From Apiotrichum sp. Y4204 (taxonomy: Eukaryota; Basidiomycota; Tremellomycetes; Trichosporonales; Trichosporonaceae), in contig JAMYHL010000031.1 in assembly GCA_025531455.1 (NCBI GenBank), forward strand, positions 124,001 through 188,000: a stretch of 64,000 nucleotides of DNA. The letters are read 5' to 3'. Both the position numbers and the translations under genes were made by a program. Shown in pieces: positions 10,752 to 23,179 of the stretch (position 1 is its first letter; each line of letters starts with the position of its first letter). The notes under the pieces are model-generated. The model made no database searches. It saw only the letters and a program-made list of their open reading frames with translations, and had not been told where the DNA came from.

Positions 10752-13700
10752 GGCGTGGGTGCGTGGAGAGTATCAGGTCTTTTCGTGTCTCTGTGTACGG
10801 AATATGCAAGTGCGCTGCGATAAGCATGTTTGACGCGGGGCCGCGGGGGTGGCTCGCCGCGCGCCGCGCCGCGCGGCCATGTGACCGTCCGGAGCAGGGC
10901 CGTGAGGGTCGCGGGTCGCGATTGTTGTGCAATTGCAGGAACGCACGAGTCGGGGAGATGTGCCACGGGAGATAGATAAGGGACAGGCGCAGGGTGCAGG
11001 GCGACTGGCGGCTTGCTAGATTGATAGCACAAGGCTCACACTCGTCGCGTCCAGAGTACCCAGTGCGCAAGTGCCCGAGTCCGGAGCCCAGCGCCATCCC
11101 GCCAGATTTCCACTGGCCACCGGAAGGAAAGAAGGAAGAAAGCGTTCCGAAGCATGGAGCATGTCCCATCCATGCCATCCATATTCTCCGTGACCCGTGA
11201 TCCGTGACGTGCAGGCGCAGCACCGAGCACCGAGCACCGCGTCATCGTGACAACAACAAAAAGAAGCATGTAAGCGAAAAGCAGGTCGCACGACAGGTAA
11301 GTCGCAAGACGGCAAGACCTGAAAGGTGGAGCGCGCATGACGCGATGCGCGAAAAGACCAAAAGAGTGACGCGCCGCGGTCAAACACGCCGCACACCCTG
11401 CGTGCGTCGGGGCTATTCGGCTTCCGGCCATCCGGGGCAAACAGGGTTTCTTAATTTCTTCCTCTGTCGATCATGATCCGCTGCCGATCCATCGTTTGAT
11501 CATCGCCGGATCCTGTCCGGCTCGCAACGGTGGGTCCCCGGCTCGAAGCTCCATGAGCCGCGGACAGCCAACGAACGTCAGCGGGCGGCGAAACACTAGG
11601 CGCTAGGCTGGGTGCACCATGTGCGCCGCATGTGCTCGCACTATAACCTGCCAATTGCCAAGCTGCCAACTAGCTGCAAGCTGCAGCATGAAGCATGTGC
11701 TGGAACCCCGGCCCGGGCCCTCCTAGGTAGTCCGGCTCGGGTATGCAAAACTCTTGGCACGTACACACAGGGATGTGGACGGATCTGCCAGTCTGCCAGT
11801 GGCTTGATATCGGGTTTTTTTAGCTCGCCGCGTACGGGAGGACAGGCTAGGATGGGCTGGATTAGGCGGAATTGCCTCGGCGCACAGCCGCTCGGCCGCA
11901 CTGCCGCTCAGCCTGTATCTGACTCTTTGACTCTGACTCTGATTCTGACTCTGGCTGGGCGCCTCAGCCTTGGGCCGGGGAAGCGTTTGCGCCACGGCTA
12001 TCATTGCAGTTGTAGACTGCGGCGTATAGCGCGCGTACATGGGTGGCCACTTGGCCGGGCGCACGGACGTGGGACGTGGCACAGACTGTTGGGCTTTAGA
12101 TGGCCGGATATCAAGAGCGTTGATCGCCGGTTGTCGGGATTTCGTGGATTGTGGAGGTTGCATTTTCAGGTGGATGACAGTAGCTGGTAGATCGGTAGAC
12201 AGTGACCGTAACAGCAGTGAAGCATGGAGCGATCAGCACTCTGACGGGCCGACGACCGAGAGGCCCCGCAGACCGGCAGGCCCGCAGCGCCGCAGCGTAC
12301 CCCGTCCCCCGTCCCCCGTTCCGTCGTTCCGTGACGGCCATTGTCATGACGAGTCACCCGCATACGCGTCACGGTGCGGATATCCGATCGAGTATATAGT
12401 GCTCGAGAATGGGAGCCAGGACTGCGGCCCTGCGTCGCGCTCGCCGGCCCCCTCTGGCCCCCCCCTTGCGATAATTCCCACGCTCTCAGTGCGGCCAGGG
12501 TTGTGTGTATGGCCCGGGCCCTGAGGGTGGGGTGGCGGTCCCTGAGGGCCTGAGGCCTGAGGGCCTCATAGATGACCGAGGATGAGGATGTGGACGTTGA
12601 GCGCAGTGCGCATCGAGCTGTCGAATATCGAGCTAGATCGTGCATTTGCTTGCACCTTTGCAGTTGCCGTGGTCGACCGGCAATTGCTGGCCGTGAGCCG
12701 TGCACAGCTGAGCGCGGGGGATGAACGTTTGTGTGCAGCCCAAGTGACGCGATCGGAGGCGGAGCGCAAAGTTCGGGCGTGGATCTGGCCATCTGGCCAT
12801 CTAAAAGTTTGTGAGCTTGGGTGGCCAACAAAGACCGCTGCGAACGCGAGCGCGTGAGCGTTGTACCCGGCACGCGGTACGCGGCAGTTGCCATCGATCT
12901 GGATCTGGATACCCATGCATGATACTGTTTCCATGTGCGAGCACCAGCATGCCATGCATGCCAGCACATCGAACGTGACAGCGCGACACCACTCACTTGT
13001 ATCGCTCATGCTTCTCCGCGCTTGTCCGCAACAGAGCATGCAGAGCACCGCTGAGCGCCCCCCGAGCAGCAGCAGCAAATAGCACATGCCGTCATTTCGA
13101 TACACCCCCCTATAACCGTTTCCCACCGTACCACCCCGGACCGCCGTCCACTGTGGCTGCGCTAAGCCACTCTACACCCTCGCCCTCCTGCCCACTGCCC
13201 TCTGGCCACTGGTCGCTGGTCGCTGGAACGCCAAGCACTGCTAGACAATGCGGAAACGCAGGAATCTTTAGAATTGTAGGAACGTGCTGAGCGGGGTGCT
13301 GGTCTCAAGTGGGAACGAGAGCAATCGCCCAATCATGCAATCACGGCCAGCAATTGCAATGCGAGTGCGCATGAGCAACGCAAGATGAGCCAATTGCTCG
13401 GTGATGACTTTTGATGCTTGGTGCGCTGTGCGCTGCCTCTCGCCGTGTTCTGACGTTTCCGTGCCTGTTGCCGCCATCCTCTGTTTCTCTTGCCCTCCAT
13501 CCCATGCCGCAGCCCCCCGCCGCCGTGCCTGCGCCAAACCCTGGCCGTTGCCGCTCTGCTACGCCTGAGTCTTGGGACCTCGAGCCTTTGCCGAACCCTA
13601 GCCGCTCCATGGCGAGCACGCTTGTAGGTTGTAGCTCGTAGCCTGTAGTTTGTAGCTTGTAGTCTTCATTCTGCGCTCCCGGCCTCGGAACCGCGCCTCC

Positions 13701-14954
13701 TTATCGCACAGGTGCGTATGACGCCCGGCACCGGGGGGTACAGGGGGGGGGGAGTGTTACGCGTGTGTGTACGTGTAGCGTTAGCGCCTTTTTCCTCTTT
13801 TTTCTCCGTTTCCCACCGGGATCCCATGCCGCCATTGCCGCAACTAGGTCGAGCAATAGCGTGCACCTAGCCCGTTCCACCGGGGTGTGCCACATATTCG
13901 CCAGCAGCCAGTAGTAAGATGCAATGCGCGATGCATGCAAATGCGCGCGCATACACGTTGTAGTGCAGCACGCAGCGCGCATGGGTGCATGGGTCCCGCT
14001 GCCCGTGCGCAATTCAGGCCTCGTATGCCTCGGAGCCAAGACGCGGTATGAGACACTCGAGAAGAGTGAGAGATCGCACGCCACCCAATTTGTTTGATTT
14101 CTGCTCTTTTTTATTATTATTTTTTCTTGTACTGTATATTTTCCCGATTTTCTGGATTTTTCCATATTTTTCTCCTATTTTCTGGTGATCTGATCTGAAT
14201 CTTTGGTGGGTTGTTGGCAAAAAAGCCGAGGGATGAACAGGAGCTCCGGAGTCTCTCCTCCCATGTCATGTCATCATCAAGGTTATCTGGCTCTCAGGGC
14301 GAGGGAGGGGGAGAGGGAGAGAGAGAGAGGTCTGGCCCGCGGCTGTGGCGTCGTCACTGCATGCCGGGCAGTATCGGTCTGTCGGCCTGGTCGGCGCGGT
14401 CGGCCCAGTCGCGGCGCGAGGCGGATGGGCGAGCTCCCACGCATCCTCCATCTGGCATCACCCTCCTTGTGCCTCGAGCCCTCGCGCCTGGCCTTGTCTC
14501 TGGACCTCTGTCTCTCACTGGATCTCTGCATCTCTGTCATGCTCGCCACGTAGCAGGCTGCCGGATAAGCACACACTCCGAGGGCGGCCGGGCAGAGGGG
14601 GCGCGCGGCGCGAAGGACAGTTGCCGCAGCCGTTCTTTCAGGGACGAGGGCCTCTCTAGAGTGCCCTTTGGACTTTTACGCGCAATCTGAGACACACCTT
14701 TGTTGTGGAGACGACAGAGAGACTGTGGTGGTGTGTGCTCGACGTCGACATCACTCTCTCCTCGAGTCCCACGCCATTGCACCCACTGCTCTGCCTGTCC
14801 TTTTCTCGTACATCTATCTCTCTTCTTCTCTTCTCTTCTTTTCTCTTCTCCTCACTTTACGTTTATTTATACAGACTCTTCTCTGTTTCTTCTTCTCTCT
14901 CTCCTCCTTTCTCTCACTTTCTCGCCACCCTCTCCACAACACAAAAAAGTCACA
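10752..14954. other. 4.2-kb gene-poor region
   Basis: No ORF here resembles a known family or shows a believable exon chain; the long open frames are compositional. The visible structure is simple sequence: an imperfect gactct repeat at about 11920-11955, a GA run at about 14299-14330 and a strongly CT-rich tract at about 14815-14940 immediately before the perilipin gene, typical of highly transcribed fungal promoters. A non-coding transcript cannot be excluded. Confidence 0.55.
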
Positions 14955-16101
14955 ATGGCCGCCACCACCCAGCAGCAGCCCAACGGCGTTCCCAGTGAGT
15001 ATCCCGCACCAGCAAGCACCCCGCCGTACGTCGCATGGAGCTTGCCATCAGCCAGACGCTTGTCATCGTTCTCCATGCCGTGCGCGCTATCCGCTGCGCT
15101 CGCATTGCCGCCCTCGCTAACCCCAGACTTCAAGATTGTTGAGCGCCTCGACTCGCTCCCCGTCGTCCACGACTCGCTCGCCTACGCCGAGTCGCTCATC
15201 AACTCGACCCAGCTCACCTCGAACCTCTACCAGACCGCTGTCAACCTCGCCACCCGCTCCGTCGAGGTTGCGTCCCCCGTCATCCAGCGCGCCAAGCCCC
15301 TCATCGAGTCGGCTGACGGCCTTGCTGTCGCCACCTTTGACCGCGTCGAGGCCACCTTCCCGATCATCAAGACCCCCACTGCCGACGTTCCCGGCGTCAA
15401 GCAGGCCCGTGCCGTCTACGATGCTGTGAGTCTTCCCACGAGATGGGAGGGAGATGGATCCCCGCATGACGTGCAGGGCCGCACGCCCATAGACCCAGGG
15501 CGGATCCCTGGGAACCCTCTCTTGCGGTGATCATTCCCCGCCCCCCGCTCATGTTGCTGTCCATATTTTTCTTTTACTAACTCCGCAGCGCGTCGCCCCT
15601 CTCATGCAGCAGGCGCAGCCCGTGATCCAGGAGGTCATCAACAAGACCACCGCGATCAACAACCAGCTCGGCGCCACCGCGTCGTCGGCCATCCAGCACG
15701 GAACCGAGTTCGGCCACCACCTCTCCGAGCAGCTCCACGTCCTCACCGAGCAGGGCAAGGAGCTCCCCCACCAGCTCCTTGAGGGCCTCACAAAGGTCAC
15801 CAACGACGTCAAGCAGATTGTCCTCGCCAAGGACGGCACTGTCCAGGAGAAGACCAACAAGCTGATGTCGTACGTCATCGACCAGGTCAAGCCCATCGTC
15901 GACGACATCTACCGCCACGTTGTCGGCGCCACCAAGGCCGCCGAGGACAAGGCCGTTGAGACCAACGAGACCGTCAAGGCCGTCACCGAGAAGGCCACCG
16001 AGAAGGCCCAGGAGAAGGCCCAGCAGGCCCAGCAGGCACCCAAGCAGAAGAAGGCCGCGGCCGAGAAGCCCGCCGCCGAGAAGCCCTCTAACCACGCCTA
16101 A
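14955..16101 (+). CDS. Perilipin-like lipid-droplet protein (MPL1/CAP20 family)
   Basis: Three exons (14955-14994, 15127-15425, 15589-16101) encode 283 aa. The first half matches fungal perilipin-like proteins: VERLDSLPVVHDSL, ASPVIQRAKPLIESADGLA and TFDRVEATFPIIKTPTADV (about residues 15-105). The second half is a series of amphipathic 11-mer-like helices ending in an Ala/Lys/Glu/Gln-rich tail (KAQEKAQQAQQAPKQKKAA) that could form a coiled coil. Such proteins coat lipid droplets and restrain lipolysis; in Metarhizium and Colletotrichum homologues they control appressorial lipid stores. The CT-rich promoter and strong codon bias suggest high expression, which fits an oleaginous yeast, though that lifestyle is inferred. 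There is no signal peptide. Confidence 0.82.
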
Positions 16102-16882
16102 GTGTGTGCAGCTGGCTCTCCGTCTCGTTTCTCCTAGACTAGTTTTCCCTTCCTCTGTGTTATAGATGCGCTAATGACTGTTGACCGAGATCCCCCCGCC
16201 TATGGCGACTTCTTTGTACCCCATAAATGCAGTGATATCTGAATGTTGCGCACGCGGAGCGCGGAATGGCACCCCGCAGTGGCAAAAGATAACGAGCGGA
16301 CTAGTCAGGCCGTGGTACCCTGGTATAGTGCCTATCAATTGACTGAAACGCATACAGACGCAACTACCGAGTGCAAAGATAGCTATCAAAGGAAGCCCAC
16401 TTGCCACCACACTGGCGAGTTGGATGCGTGTTGTTTGGACAGAAGCATGCGTGGGTGTGTTGATCGTGGTTGACTTTCTGTTGCTTCTTGCCAACAGATT
16501 GCAACCAGATTGCACGTCCATTGCACCGAAAACGAAAAAGAGTCCACGACGGCAAAGTGGCTGCGAGATCTCGTACAGATTCCACAAAAAAACAATCAAA
16601 AACAGAAGAAATTCGAAGAACAAAGAGCGCATCATCGCCACGCGCTGATCGGGGATAGTCGGGGCGATCGGAAACAGCGTCCACGAACATTCCATGGTGA
16701 TCCTGAAAAGGCAAGAGCACGTGACCTTTCTCGCATGGATACCACGCTAGTGTGTAAGCTGATCGGCGCGTCGGCGGATCTGCGCCAGCTTAACTGGACC
16801 TCCACCCTCGCGCCGAAAAACAATACAAACGCGTCGACCATCAAGTCAAACTCGTAACACATACCTCGCACACAAACCCACA
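16102..16882. other. Intergenic between perilipin and RNase H2C genes
   Basis: No gene is supported. A CACGTG core at 16718-16723 lies about 160 bp upstream of the RNase H2C start. The A-rich stretch at about 16560-16625 stands out from the GC-rich surroundings. Confidence 0.6.
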
Positions 16883-18032
16883 ATGATAATCCTAACCCCC
16901 TCCTCGCCGCTTCCCGACGCAGAAGCGCTGAATCTCCTTCCCTTCCGCCTCGCCCCTCTTCCCGCCCGCGCGCCGATAAAACACTATTTCCACGGCACGT
17001 TCCGCGGCCGCGCGCTCGTCCCGCAGCGCATCGACGTTCCGGACGGGTACGAGGGCGTGGTCCTCCGCGCGTCCGGGGGGCCGAATTCCAACTCGAACTC
17101 GAACTCAAACTCGGGACATATGCCGCTGACACCCGCGCCGTCGACATCTTCCGCCTCTTCGCGGGCACGGGGGGCGGGACAGGTCGCGCTCTCCCGTCCC
17201 CGGCGCGCGGCGCGTGCGAGGGTGAGGCGCGTCGCTATGGACGATGACGACGAGGAGGAGGAGGAGGAGCAGCGGCCCGCGAAGCGCACGAGGGCTGCGC
17301 TCCGTCATGCCTCGGCTCCGCGGGAGGGGACAGTGGACGCGACGATGGAGACGTCTGTGGAGACCGCGACGCAGACGCCAGTGGCGAACGAGACGCAGAC
17401 GGCGGAGATCGATGAGCCTGTGCTCGAGACTGGAGCAAAGCTCGAGACCGAGGAACAAGCCCAAACTCCCCACACAGAGTCGTGTACCGAGGCCCCGACC
17501 CAGACGGAATCGCAGACCGCCCCTGATGACCTGACATCCACGGTTCCCGGGAGCACCACGATCGACGCGCCCTCCACCGCATCCGTATCCGAGCCCGAAC
17601 CCGCCGCGGCTCTCCGGTTTGCAGCGGACGGCACGCCCGCGCGCGTCCTTGCGCCCGTTGCGCGCTTTGAGGTGTTTACGCTCTGGACGCCGGATGCGGG
17701 GATCGCGGGGTTTGTACAGGATGAGCTTGAGAGGAGGGGGGTGGAGGCGGAGGAGGGGCAGGCGGAGGACAGGGCAGATGGGGAGGTTAAGGAGGAGACG
17801 GGTCCGAAAGAGGATGTTGATGCCAAAGAGGCGCCAGCACCAGCAACAGCACCAACAACGTCCCTCCAGCGCGGGTGGTGGCGGCAGGGCGGGGCGGGCG
17901 AGGGCGGGGACGAGTTTGTGCGCGCGCTCGGCGAGTGGCTTGGTCTCGGGGAGATTGTGGGTTGATGGATGGGTTTGCGAGTACTGACGACAGATCCATG
18001 CGCCGTGTTATCCGCTCGAGGATGACGAGTAG
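16883..18032 (+). CDS. Ribonuclease H2 subunit C (Rnh203 family)
   Basis: Two exons (16883-17956, 17994-18032) encode 370 aa. The family fold is split. The N terminus has LLPFRLAPL and KHYFHGTFRGRALVPQ, and the C terminus has PVARFEVFTLWTPD followed by FVRALGEWLGLGEIIHAP. Between them is an insert of roughly 190 residues, with Asn-Ser repeats from an AACTCG microsatellite, an acidic/basic run ending RPAKRTR that may act as a nuclear signal, and a Thr/Glu-rich segment. Subunit C is a non-catalytic partner that, with subunit B, holds RNase H2A, which removes ribonucleotides and RNA:DNA hybrids. Most family members are 130-300 aa, so this one is long. The final 37-nt intron restores the conserved IIHAPCYPL-type end; without splicing the protein would stop 12 residues earlier. 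Confidence 0.83.
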
Positions 18033-18271
18033 GCGTGGACAACGTACATCGCGCCGTGTGCGGTCAGGCGTGAGGTGCCGGCCTGACGGTCGTTGACAGT
18101 TGGAGTGGGGACCGTGTGAAATAGCTTTCCACCCTGCATTCGTCTTGCGACATATCGTCCCAGCCTGTAATGCATCAATGTCCCCATCCGTGATCCTGCC
18201 TCTATACCCGCTGCAGCTGCTTTGATCAACGGTCGATGCAAAATGAGATGTGTCATGCAAGAGTACAACAA

Positions 18272-20681
18272 CTACCACGCCAGCCGCTCGGGCTTGGCGC
18301 CGGGCACGAGCGCACAACTTACGGCGGCCATTTCCGCATAGAGCCCCGTGAACGCCTCGTGTTCGCCAGTCTTGCCCGCTTCGATTTCGGCATAGCGCAC
18401 GACGCCGCCTGGCCCGCGCAGATCCAGCGCCGCGACCGTGCGCGTGCGCACGCCACGGCGCACCACCTCGGCGACATCGCGCACCTCGTCGCGCTCGAGG
18501 TAGAATGTCTCGCCGGCGTACAGCACACTCAGCGGGGGAGCAAGGACGGCCGCCTCGGACGCCGCGAGCGGCGGCATCGGGCGCGGCGCGGCGGTCACAT
18601 CGACGTCGACGTCAACGTCGTCCGTCTCCTTCACCACCTCTCTCTCCGGCTCGCCCCAGAACTCGTCCTCGTTCACCTCTGGTACCGCCTGCGCGTCTGG
18701 CCCCGTCCCGCGGCGCAGGACCGCGAGGTCCGAGAGAGGCACGTCGCGCGCGCTCGGATTCGCGTGCACGTGGGCAAAGAAGACGCCCAGCTCAGGGGGT
18801 ACCTCGCCCTGCGGGAGGGCGCGGGCTGTGCGCGCGAGGACGCGCGCGTCGATGGGCCGTTCCGGGAGGAGCACGTCCGTGGGCTTTTCGGCGGAAACGG
18901 AAAAGCTCAGCAGCATGTTTCCTGCTGCGGACGCCGTGGACGCCGGCTTGTCGTCGCCCAGGAGCGCGTGGATGCTGTCAATCTTAAAGTCGTCCTCCGC
19001 CTCGCCTTGCGCCACCATCGACGGGAGCATGTCGTCCAGCTTCTGGAACCACGCCGGTCCGGGCGCCTCGGGCGTGGCGGCCTCACGGACCTCGGGCTCG
19101 TACGAGTACGAGACGACCAGGCGGTCGCTTGCCCCTGCGCGGCGGTACGTGACTGTCCGGGTGCGGATGATCCCTGCGGGAATCACGTCGCGGATGAGCA
19201 CGGGCGGGACGGCAGGGCAAAAGAGCGGCGGCGGCATGTCGGCCCACGGGCCCTGTGCGTCGAGCGGCCACGCGCCCTTAATCGGCGGGGTGAGCATGCT
19301 GTTTCCTTCACTTGGGGAGAGGAGATGGCCGAAGCGCACTATAACGGATGGAAGGGCGCCCTTGACGCCGCGGAGAGAGGTGAGCGCGCCGTCCACCAGA
19401 GAGGAGAGGGAGCCTTCAGCCGTTACTGTATTTGTGTCGAGAGAGACGATGGCCGAGGAGGAGAGTTCCGCTTCGCGCTGCCGGCCCTCGCGCTCCCCGG
19501 GCCCTTCGTTGGCGCGCACAGTCGTGAGGCGGAAGAGCGGACGTCCACCCGCGATCGCAGCCGTGTCCCACGGCAGCGGCGACGACATGGAGGGGTGGTG
19601 CGGCGTGAGCGCGTAATATGTGTCCGAGCCGTTTGGCTGCGCGGGGGCCAGCGAGGCTGCGAGCGGGGGATGCGGCGCCATCGCCTTGGCCGCCACAGCG
19701 AGGGCCATGCCGCGCGCGCGCTGCGCGTCCGCCATGCTCGGTGCTGTCGCGATAAACGCCCCCTTTGGCGTCTGCTCGACACATGCGCCCGTTGCCGTCG
19801 AGATGGCCCACAGCGTCGCGGGGGGCGGCACAAAATCGAGCATCTCACTCGGCGTCCACTCGAGCCGTGCGTACAGTTTGCGCCGGTAGTGGAAGAAGCG
19901 CTCCACCTCGTCGAGCACCGCCGGGGTCGCAGTCACGTTGAACGCGTACATCCCCGGCTGCTCCATCATCTGCACCGATACGCGGAGGCCGGGAAAGCCT
20001 GCGAGCCAGTCTGTCGCCGCGCGGTCGCGGTTAAGAAGGAACACCTCGGCCGTGGTGAGGAAGATATCTGCGATTAGAACGAATGCCTTAAGTTGTGGGT
20101 GAGAGAGATAAGGAGCACCCACCTTTGGTATGGGGCTCAAACTTCTCCGGGGACACAGGGACGATCCAGTTGTAGCGGTCGAGGAGTTTCTGGATGATAT
20201 CGGCCTTGCGGTCGGACCTGTTGACACTAATAGGGTTCTCGAGCTTGCCCGCAATATCGACAAGCTGGGAACGCACAAACGCATTGTCCACTGCGTTGAC
20301 AAGCTTGGCGTGGATGCGGGGGTACGTCGGCTTGGTGACGATGGGCTCGTTGAGGGGGATGAACTGCTCAAAGTCCGCGACGCCAGGCTCAAAGCTCACG
20401 CTAGCTGTGTCGGACGGCGCAAACCCTTCCCTCTCCGCTGCCGCGACCTCTGCCATCTCCCCGCCCAGACCCTCCTTGAACGCCTGCGCGCGCCGCATCG
20501 CCGCGCGCCGCTCCGGCGTCATCGTCTTGGCGAATCGGGGTTTAAACTTGGTGGACCGCGCCGCGCGTGTTGCCGATATGCTCTGTGCTGCGGAGGTGCT
20601 GAATGCCGCCGAAGAGGGCTGTCCCGCCACTTGCGAGACGCACGCGCACAGCCGCGCAGGTCGTCCTCGGAGCGCGAGCAT
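18272..20681 (-). CDS. Sls1-like mitochondrial inner-membrane regulator
   Basis: Two exons on the minus strand (20123-20681 and 18272-20067) give 784 aa. The start is a mitochondrial-type presequence (MLALRGRPARLCAC, then AAFSTSAAQ). The region around residues 130-200, with KADIIQKLLDRYNWIVP followed by EVFLLNRDRAATDWLAG, resembles the SLS domain of fungal mitochondrial inner-membrane-bound regulators. Yeast Sls1 couples mitochondrial transcription (Rpo41/Nam1) to translation at the inner membrane. The C-terminal half is less conserved, with a DVDVDVD acidic repeat near residue 680. Family assignment rests on the presequence, the domain words and overall size, so it is moderate. A CACGTG lies at 20835-20840, about 155 bp upstream of the start. 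Confidence 0.65.
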
Positions 20682-21670
20682 GCTGGGTACGTAGGGAACG
20701 GTGTTGTCAATGATGGCGGCGATGGCGATAGGGATAGCGATGGCTCATATTTTTCCGCAGATGGTGGTGGTTTAGAAAATCCAGATGTGATAGCGGAGAT
20801 CGCACGTTCTCCGCATGTCAGTGAGAGGACCTGCCACGTGCTGATCCTGTTTGAACCCCACCTTGCGCCCCTGCCACCCCTCTCCAGATCTCCAGGGGGA
20901 TCAGCAAGTTGATTTATGCTGATCATCATGGCGATTAGCGCTGAGTTGCCGATCAACGAGAAACGCTAGAAGACGTCGCAGATCAGTTTTCCACCGGCGA
21001 TCAGAGAACAAGTGACTGACGCGAGCCTTAGCCACCCAGAGACGCTCATCTTGCAATGAATGTCAAATGTGAATCAGCTTGGAAGAGAGTCCGAGTCGGA
21101 TGAAGAGCAGTGCAAGCGCTCCAAGGCATCCATGGCACCTCCACGGAGAACACCACGAAGCCCGCAGTCCTTGCGCGGACTTGACCCCTATCGCCACGTG
21201 GCCACTCCGGCCGAAGCCCGTTGTCGGCAGGAGAGCCCAGATAATTCGAGGTCGTACCATCGTTTGATCTGGGGTAGTCCCGATTTCAGGAACACTCTGC
21301 TGGGTGGCATCGTAAGATTGTTTTTTTTTGTGCCAGTTTTTTTCTGCCAGCGACTTCTGGGTGGTGGGGTGGGGGGGGGGGTGAAACGAGATGCCGCGCC
21401 GCGCATACCTTGCACCATCGGACCCGTGTCCTGCTGGCGCGTACCCTGCTCACTTCTTAATTATCGCTCCATTCCTCCATCAGCTATCTTTCTCTTGTCG
21501 CTCCTTTTTTTTTGTTGCTCGCCGCTGTCTCATAAGCACAGACAGACTGCAACTCACAGATATCACCTAGATAGCTAGATACCTAGAGTTGGGACACACC
21601 TCGGCCCACGCCCCGTCCGACAGACGCGAAGACCCATCGACCGCCACCTCCTTCCCCCACCCAACCCACC
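20682..21670. other. Divergent intergenic, SLS1-like / ERG25
   Basis: Almost 1 kb between divergent starts. It contains CACGTG at 20835-20840, CCACGTGG at 21194-21201, T runs at about 21319-21353 and a G run at about 21371-21381. No exon is supported. Confidence 0.55.
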
Positions 21671-22994
21671 ATGGCCGCCTCAGCAGTCTACTCGACCGCG
21701 ATGGACTTTCTGTCCAAGCACGCGCCCGGCGTCGCGGAGCAGCTCGTGATCACCAACGCAACCACCACCCAGCAGCAGCTGTACGGCGACGTCAACCTCC
21801 AGGCGCTCAACTGGTTCGAGCGCCTCTGGGCCGACTACTACATCTACATGGGTAACGCCATTCTCGCCACTGGCCTCATGTCGTTCCTCCTCCACGAGGT
21901 GAGTATTGTCTCGGCGGGCTCGAAGCCGGGAGGGAAGGGAGTGTTGGGACCGAGAGTCATGACGTTCGCCACCTCACGCCGCAAGGCTCTTCATTCTATC
22001 ACTCCCCCCGCCGCTATGTACCCAGCTGAGCTGAACGGGCGGGTCAACATACCCCGCCTGCTAATCCCGCGACTCACGACTAATTCCAGATTGTCTACTT
22101 TGGCCGTGCGCTCCCGTGGCTCGCCATTGACGCGATTCCTTACTTCCACAAGTGGAAGCTCCAGCCGACGAAGAAGATCACCTCGGCGCAGATCTGGAAG
22201 TGCACAAAGGTCGTGCTGCTCACCCACTTCACCTGCGAGGCACCCCTCATCTGGCTGTTCCACCCCATCTGCTGCTACTTTGGCATGGCGACGTACGAGG
22301 TTCCGTTCTCCCCCATTTGGCTCATGGCCGCCCAGATTGCCTTCTTCTTTGTCTTTGAGGACATGTTCCACTATTGGTGAGTGTGATGTGGCCCCGGGCG
22401 CATGGGCCGTGGAGTCAAGACGGCGTGCGCCCTCAGTGCCCTTCTCCATTCTTCTCGCTTACACCCAGGGCACACCGCGCTCTTCACTGGGGTCCCCTCT
22501 ACAAGAACATCCACAAGCTGCACCACGAGTTCTCGGCTCCTATCGGTCTTGCCGCCGAGTACGCTCACCCTCTTGAGGTTATGATCCTCGCGCAGGGCAC
22601 CATCTCGGGTCCGTTCCTGTACTGCCTGTTCCGCAACGACCTGCACATCCTTACCGTCTACATCTGGGTGACGCTCCGTCTCTTCCAGGCCGTCGACGCA
22701 CACTCTGGCTACGACTTCCCCTGGTCGCTCCGCCACTGGCTCCCCTTCTGGGCCGGCGCCGACCACCACGACTTCCACCACATGGCTTTCGTCAACTGCT
22801 ACTCGACTAGCTTCCGCTGGTGGGACTACTGCCTCGGCACGGATAACAAGTACCACGCGTACAAGGAGCGCGTTGCCGCCGCCAAGGCGACTGAGCGCGA
22901 GGCTGTCCAGGCCCGCGAGCTCGAGAAGGTCGAGCAGGACGGCCAGGCCGCCGAGCGCGAGGTCGAGTCGTACGCCAAGACAAAGATGCAGTAA
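21671..22994 (+). CDS. C-4 methylsterol oxidase Erg25
   Basis: Three exons (21671-21898, 22090-22376, 22469-22994) encode 346 aa. This is a fatty-acid-hydroxylase-type di-iron enzyme. The three His boxes are intact: HRALH (residues 174-178, assembled across intron 2), HKLHH (187-191) and HHDFHH (271-276). Several hydrophobic segments place it in the ER membrane. It oxidises the C-4 methyl groups of 4,4-dimethylzymosterol with cytochrome b5 electrons, acting with Erg26 and Erg27 in ergosterol synthesis. The C-terminal 45 residues are a charged Ala/Glu/Lys helix ending KTKMQ, longer than in yeast Erg25 (309 aa). The first intron (191 nt) is long for this locus. Confidence 0.96.
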
Positions 22995-23179
22995 GCGTCT
23001 TTCGCGCAACGGCAAAGCCGGTACCATGGTGGCCCAGGCAAGTCTTGGGCGGCACCAAGAGCGGTGTCGCTGGACGCCACGTCCTTCACCCCGCAATCTA
23101 GACCCACATAACGTTATACCAACTACATAGACAGTGCCCTGCACTAATGCATCCTGTACAAAGATCCTTGGTCCTAAGC

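Noticed and set aside
12166..12996. 276-codon minus-strand frame in the 4.2-kb gap
   Set aside because: Composition is random-looking (Arg/Ser/Ala/His rich), there is no domain, and codon use is unlike the neighbouring genes.
18236..20077. 613-codon open frame on the plus strand
   Set aside because: Antisense shadow of the SLS1-like gene. The translation is Arg/His/Gly-rich with no domain, and the minus-strand protein has a presequence and family motifs.
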